Positions 60,950-64,000 of a DNA stretch of 64,000 nt are shown one piece after another (position 1 is the stretch's first letter; each line of letters begins with the position of its first letter). Location of the stretch: the NCBI RefSeq assembly GCF_004345645.1, contig NZ_SLWS01000014.1, forward strand, positions 1-64,000, in the 5' to 3' direction. The position numbers and the translations under genes are program-made. The notes beneath the pieces are model-generated. The model saw only the letters and a list, made by a program, of their open reading frames with translations. It did not search any database and had not been told where the DNA came from. The DNA comes from Actinocrispum wychmicini (lineage in GTDB: Bacteria > Actinomycetota > Actinomycetes > Mycobacteriales > Pseudonocardiaceae).

Positions 60950-61312
60950 ATGTGGTCGATACACCTCGCCTCGGAGCCTGGCGGGTGGGAGAGCACCTTC
61001 GTCCATGACTTCCTGCCCACCGTCGCCGTGGCCACCGGGCTGCTGGCGGTGATCTGGCTGGCTTGCGTGATCATCACTATCGCCGGCATCTACCTCGCCG
61101 GGCTCGTCGTCCTCGGTGTACGTGCACTGATCCGTACAGCCCACCGCTGGATCCGAGGCGGACGGACCACCGAATACGCCCGGCTCGTCACTGTCGACGC
61201 CGACGGCGTCACCGCTACGCCGATCACCCCACGCCGCGCCCGCCGCCTGCACGAACCGTCACCAACGCCCCACCACATCCCGCCGGGAAGCCCGGGATGG
61301 GACGAGCCATGA
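60950..61312 (+). CDS. Single-pass membrane protein, 120 aa
   Basis: ATG 60950. Residues 24-60 form a long hydrophobic stretch (TVAVATGLLAVIWLACVIIT then IAGIYLAGLVVLGVRAL), with a basic cytoplasmic end. The stop overlaps the VUT gene start. Unknown function; possibly an accessory of the transporter. Confidence 0.6.
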   Translation: MWSIHLASEPGGWESTFVHDFLPTVAVATGLLAVIWLACVIITIAGIYLAGLVVLGVRALIRTAHRWIRGGRTTEYARLVTVDADGVTATPITPRRARRLHEPSPTPHHIPPGSPGWDEP

Positions 61313-61929
61313 GCCCCACACACATCGCGCCATCGCGCCGAGCGGACGACATGCAGACATGCACCCGCGACTGCGCCAGTGGGGCTGGGCGCCGCCGCGT
61401 CAACCCGGCGGCTCCCTACGGGCTGGCCGTGACCGTTGCGGTGCTCGCCGCCTATGTCGGCACCCTCGTTGCCGCGAACTGGGCCTCCACGCACTGCGAC
61501 CCGCTCCAGGTCGGGGCGATCGCGGTCCCCGCCGGTACGCTCTGGGCTGGGATGACCTTTACCCTGCGCGACGGGCTGCACGAGGCAGTCGGCGGACGTG
61601 GCGTGCTCGGCGCCATCGCGGCGGGCGCGGCGCTGTCCTGGCTGCTGGCCTCGCCCCAGATCGCCCTCGCCAGCGTGCTCGCCTTCACCACCTCCGAACT
61701 CGCCGGCACGATCGTCTACCGCCGGCTGCGCAACTGGTCGGTGTTGGGCGCAGTAACAGGTTCGAACACTGTCGGGTTCGGGATCGACAGCGTGCTGTTC
61801 GTGCCGCTGGCCTTCGGCTCCTTCACTCTCCTGCCCGGCCAGATCCTCGGCAAAGCCCTCGCCACCGGGCTCACCGTGGCCGTGCTGATCGTGGTGAGGG
61901 CATCCCAGCGGCGGGAGGTGCGCCGATGA
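61309..61929 (+). CDS. VUT-family (YhhQ-like) queuosine-precursor transporter
   Basis: 206 residues, six hydrophobic segments. The family's membrane pattern is visible in PYGLAVTVAVLAAYVGTLVAANW, then FTLRDGLHEAVGGRGVLGAI (the conserved RDxxHE turn), and LAFTTSELAGTIVYRRLRNWS followed by SNTVGFGIDSVLFVPLAF. YhhQ imports preQ0/preQ1-type 7-deazaguanines. Immediately precedes and overlaps the DpdA-like gene, so import and use are likely linked. The basic N-terminal 30 residues are divergent. Confidence 0.85.
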   Translation: MSPTHIAPSRRADDMQTCTRDCASGAGRRRVNPAAPYGLAVTVAVLAAYVGTLVAANWASTHCDPLQVGAIAVPAGTLWAGMTFTLRDGLHEAVGGRGVLGAIAAGAALSWLLASPQIALASVLAFTTSELAGTIVYRRLRNWSVLGAVTGSNTVGFGIDSVLFVPLAFGSFTLLPGQILGKALATGLTVAVLIVVRASQRREVRR

Positions 61930-62708
61930 AGTTCTACCTCGGCACCCACCAGCCCGCCTGGCTGGCCCGCGACCTCGGTGTCCCGCTGTTGGTTTCCCAC
62001 CAAAGGTTGGCCAACCGGCGCAGCCTGCCACGCGCGACCGGGCCGTGGGCGTGCGACGCTGGGGGCTTCACCGAACTGTCCCTACACGGTCGGTGGCGCA
62101 CCGACGAGCGCAGCTACATCGCCGCGCTTCGTCGCTACACCACCGAGATCGGTCAACTCGACTGGGCGGCGCCGATGGACCACATGGTCGAAAGTCACGT
62201 GTTGGCCCGCACCGGGGCAACTGTGCGCGTGCACCAACACCGCACGGTGGCCAACTACCTGCGGCTGCGCGAGCTCGCATCGGAGTTGCCGATCATCCCG
62301 GTCCTGCAAGGACAGTCGGTTGTGGACTTTCACCGCTGCGCAGACCTGTATGAGAAGCAGGGGGTGGCGCTGGTTGGGTTGCCGCTGGTGGGGGTGGGCA
62401 GTGTGTGTCGCCGTCAGCATACGGCCGAGGTCGAGCAGATCTTACGGTCCCTTGCGGCGCGTGGCTTTCGGTTGCATGCGTTCGGGGTGAAGGTGCTCGG
62501 CTTGGCACGGTCGGCCGACGTGCTTGCCAGTAGTGATTCCGCCGCGTGGAGTCGGCGCGGTCGCTACCTGCCCGGCTGCACACCCGGCCACCGCACGGAA
62601 GCCAACTGTCTGGCCTTCGCCCTGCGGTGGCGTACCGGCATGCTGGATCGGCTTGCCCGTGACCAGGTCGGTCCGGCTGCCACGGTGTCACCAGGGATGG
62701 CCGCATGA
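61926..62708 (+). CDS. DpdA-like tRNA-guanine-transglycosylase homologue
   Basis: 260 residues. TGT-superfamily motifs: CDAGGFTEL (D44 in the place of the DSGGF aspartate), DWAAPMDHMVES, IPVLQGQSVVDFHRCADLYE, VGLPLVGVGSVCRRQHTAE and LRLHAFGVKVLGL, then ADVLASSDSAAWSRRGR. The zinc site of tRNA-modifying TGTs is not seen. Such short members are called DpdA-type and swap guanine for a 7-deazaguanine in DNA. Pairing with a VUT transporter makes DNA modification the best hypothesis; a tRNA substrate is not ruled out. Confidence 0.8.
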   Translation: MKFYLGTHQPAWLARDLGVPLLVSHQRLANRRSLPRATGPWACDAGGFTELSLHGRWRTDERSYIAALRRYTTEIGQLDWAAPMDHMVESHVLARTGATVRVHQHRTVANYLRLRELASELPIIPVLQGQSVVDFHRCADLYEKQGVALVGLPLVGVGSVCRRQHTAEVEQILRSLAARGFRLHAFGVKVLGLARSADVLASSDSAAWSRRGRYLPGCTPGHRTEANCLAFALRWRTGMLDRLARDQVGPAATVSPGMAA

Positions 62709-62926
62709 ACGACCCCCTCCCGGCCCGCAGAAGCCGGGGATCGTCCCGGCCGATGGCCGGGCGACCAGGTCACTCGTGGCGTAACCCGGACCTGCACGAT
62801 CGACCCATCGAGCGCCAGTTCCACATGCGTGCCCGCGCGCCGTGGCTCGTTGCCCTGCGACGTTGCCTCTCACGGTGGTCGACTGTCGCCAGCTCCGAAC
62901 GGCTAGCGAGGAGCGAAAGGACATGA
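62705..62926 (+). CDS. Small basic protein, 73 aa
   Basis: ATG overlaps the DpdA-like stop (ATGA). The protein is rich in R, S and P and has no recognisable family. Coupled translation is the only support. Confidence 0.35.
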   Translation: MNDPLPARRSRGSSRPMAGRPGHSWRNPDLHDRPIERQFHMRARAPWLVALRRCLSRWSTVASSERLARSERT

Positions 62927-63112
62927 CACAGCCAGCACACAGATCGACGCGCTCGTTGGTGGCCACGAACGCGGATCCGCGAGACGGCTCGGCAAGTACG
63001 CGTTGCTGCACTTGAGTATCACCCAGCGCGTCCTGGGCCCCGTCCGTGTGCCTCCTTGAGCGCGCCTGCACGGGCCTGAACGCCCGGCAACGGTCGTTAA
63101 CCATGCGATGTG

Positions 63113-63173
63113 AACAAGATTCTTGGCTGGGCGTGTCCAAAAAGCGGTCGGAATCTGGAGTTAAGGGTGTCAG
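63113..63173 (+). promoter_or_regulatory. Transfer box, copy B
   Basis: AACAAGATTCTTGGCTGGGC, then TGTCCAAAAAGCGGTCGG, ending GGAGTTAAGGGTGTCAG. Ends 26 nt before ATG 63199. Shares the full length with copy A and aligns gap-free with copy C over the 3' half. Confidence 0.7.
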
Positions 63174-63198
63174 CACGTTCCTCAACGGGAGGTACCCC

Positions 63199-63438
63199 AT
63201 GCCAACGATCCCGGCGATCGACGCCAGCCCCACACCCACCGCAGCTCCCACACCTGGACCAAGCGTGCTGGAGTGGTGTCGATCGCGATCGGTGAGTCCC
63301 GGTCCGGACTGGCCAGACGGGCCCGGTCCGGACTCGGACCTGGTAGACCCGGCCTCGGTGTGGACCGTTGGATGGGTCAAAGTCCGCACTCGGACTGATC
63401 TTTCGCGGGCGTTGGTGTGCGTCGGGGTGGTCGGGTGA
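63199..63438 (+). CDS. Small unknown protein, 79 aa
   Basis: ATG 63199 follows GGGAGG and box copy B. Low-complexity start (PTIPAIDASPTPTAAPTPG), then SVLEWCRSRSVSPGPDWPDG. No family. It overlaps the next gene (GTGA), and with it forms the third transcription unit bearing the box. Confidence 0.5.
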   Translation: MPTIPAIDASPTPTAAPTPGPSVLEWCRSRSVSPGPDWPDGPGPDSDLVDPASVWTVGWVKVRTRTDLSRALVCVGVVG

Positions 63439-63911
63439 GCGGCCTGGCGATTGTGCCGGTGACGTTCCGGCAGGCGTGCGCGTTCATCGAGGCGTACCAC
63501 CGGCATCACCGTCCGCCGCGGGGGATGAAGTTCGCTGTGGGTGTGGCCCAGCACGGTGTGCTGGTCGGCGTCGCCACGGTCGGGCGGCCGGTGGCGCGGC
63601 ATCTGGATGACGGGCAGACCGTTGAGGTCACGCGGACCTGCACGCTCGGTGTGCCCAATACCAATTCGATGCTGTACGGCGCTGCGTGGCGGACCGCTCG
63701 GGCGATGGGGTATCGCAGGTTGATCACCTATACCCAGCACGGCGAGACCGGGGCCAGTCTGCGCGCGGCCGGACTGCGGCCGGTGGTGAGGCTGCGGGCT
63801 CGCCCTGGCTGGGACTGTCCCGGACGCGGCCGGGTTCCGCGTGGTGTGGATGGCGTGCAGCGGATTCGATGGGAGATCGCATCCACCGGGGTCGGGCGGT
63901 GCGCGGCATGA
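63435..63911 (+). CDS. XF1762-type acetyltransferase-fold protein
   Basis: 158 residues from GTG 63435. The family pattern is strong: VPVTFRQACAFIEAYHRHHRPPRGMKFAVGVAQHGVLVGVATVGRPVARHLDDG, VEVTRTCTLG and NSMLYGAAWRTARAMGYRRLITYTQHGETGASLRAAG. This is a GNAT-like fold found on phages and conjugative elements; substrate unknown. In operon with the gene before it. Confidence 0.85.
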   Translation: MSGLAIVPVTFRQACAFIEAYHRHHRPPRGMKFAVGVAQHGVLVGVATVGRPVARHLDDGQTVEVTRTCTLGVPNTNSMLYGAAWRTARAMGYRRLITYTQHGETGASLRAAGLRPVVRLRARPGWDCPGRGRVPRGVDGVQRIRWEIASTGVGRCAA

Positions 63912-64000
63912 CATGGTCGCCCCGCCGGGTGAAAGGCTTGTGTCGCAGCTGTGTCAGCTGGTACAGCTGGCAAACGCCTGCTCTACCAGCTGTTGTCACC

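Noticed and set aside
1..64000. CRISPR array
   Set aside because: No regular repeat-spacer series was seen. The 38-bp tandem at 14945 has no spacers.
1..64000. Exact ends (attL/attR) of the conjugative element
   Set aside because: No matching pair of direct repeats at suitable positions or main integrase was found; the tRNA-like sequence at 36252 is internal.

Overview
The window is high-GC DNA with GTG/ATG starts, GGAGG-type ribosome sites and many four-base ATGA/GTGA gene overlaps. This fits an actinomycete. The gene families suggest a mycelial one, perhaps Pseudonocardiaceae, but that is inference; no rRNA or core housekeeping gene is present to fix the taxon. Most of the window reads as a large integrative-conjugative element or conjugative plasmid, here called the element, that has itself been invaded by smaller recombinase-driven elements. 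Neither end of the element nor its main integrase is identifiable here.

Region 1 (1-2.0 kb) holds decayed genes: a frameshifted alpha/beta hydrolase and a possible hexapeptide-repeat remnant. Region 2 (2.0-13.4 kb, + strand) is one compact Tad/Flp-type pilus operon. In order it has a prepilin peptidase, two exported proteins, a CpaB-like SAF protein, a CpaE/TadZ-like P-loop protein, the TadA/CpaF ATPase, TadB, TadC, four short pilin-like proteins that share a class III leader motif, and a 931-residue LysM-BTAD fusion. A minus-strand HxlR-type regulator follows. Region 3 (14.2-15.8 kb) has no gene but is full of repeats, palindromes and a long leader hairpin.

Region 4 (15.8-30.9 kb, + strand) is a train of accessory genes: about 15 small proteins of unknown function, two PP-loop (PAPS-reductase-like) proteins, DprA, a YgjP-type metalloprotease and a small coiled-coil protein. 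Region 5 (31.7-35.7 kb, - strand) has a secreted glycine-rich protein, a lytic transglycosylase/NlpC-P60 wall hydrolase and a replication-relaxation protein. Region 6 (36.2-38.8 kb, mostly + strand) looks like an insertion in the minus-strand transfer operon. It carries a tRNA-like sequence, three small genes, and a HEPN-motif gene flanked by direct repeats that resemble a tRNA 3' end.

Region 7 (38.8-53.6 kb, - strand) is the type IV secretion and transfer operon. Reading 5' to 3' it has a sigma-like regulator, a VirB2-like pilin, a VirB6/TrbL-like channel, a PrgI/VirB3-like protein, the VirB4 ATPase, a GP88-like gene and a VirD4 coupling protein. The GP88-like gene is cut in two by a 4.6-kb Tn554-type element (tnpA-tnpB-tnpC). 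Region 8 (54.1-63.9 kb, + strand) starts with two tandem methyltransferase-like genes and a recombinase-like gene lacking a catalytic domain. That last gene is split by a second tnpA-tnpB element of 3.9 kb. Then come a membrane protein, a queuosine-precursor-type (VUT) transporter, a DpdA-like tRNA-guanine-transglycosylase homologue, and an XF1762-type acetyltransferase-fold protein.

The most interesting points are four. A candidate 7-deazaguanine DNA-modification pair (transporter plus DpdA-like enzyme) lies on a conjugative element. A roughly 60-bp regulatory box occurs in three copies, each 26-42 nt upstream of a start codon, and links three transcription units. Two independent TnpA/TnpB-type insertions each interrupt an element gene, and both host reading frames can be rebuilt. 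The divergent 53.6-54.1 kb intergenic region has an 11-bp tandem-repeat and inverted-repeat structure and may be oriT or a master operator.
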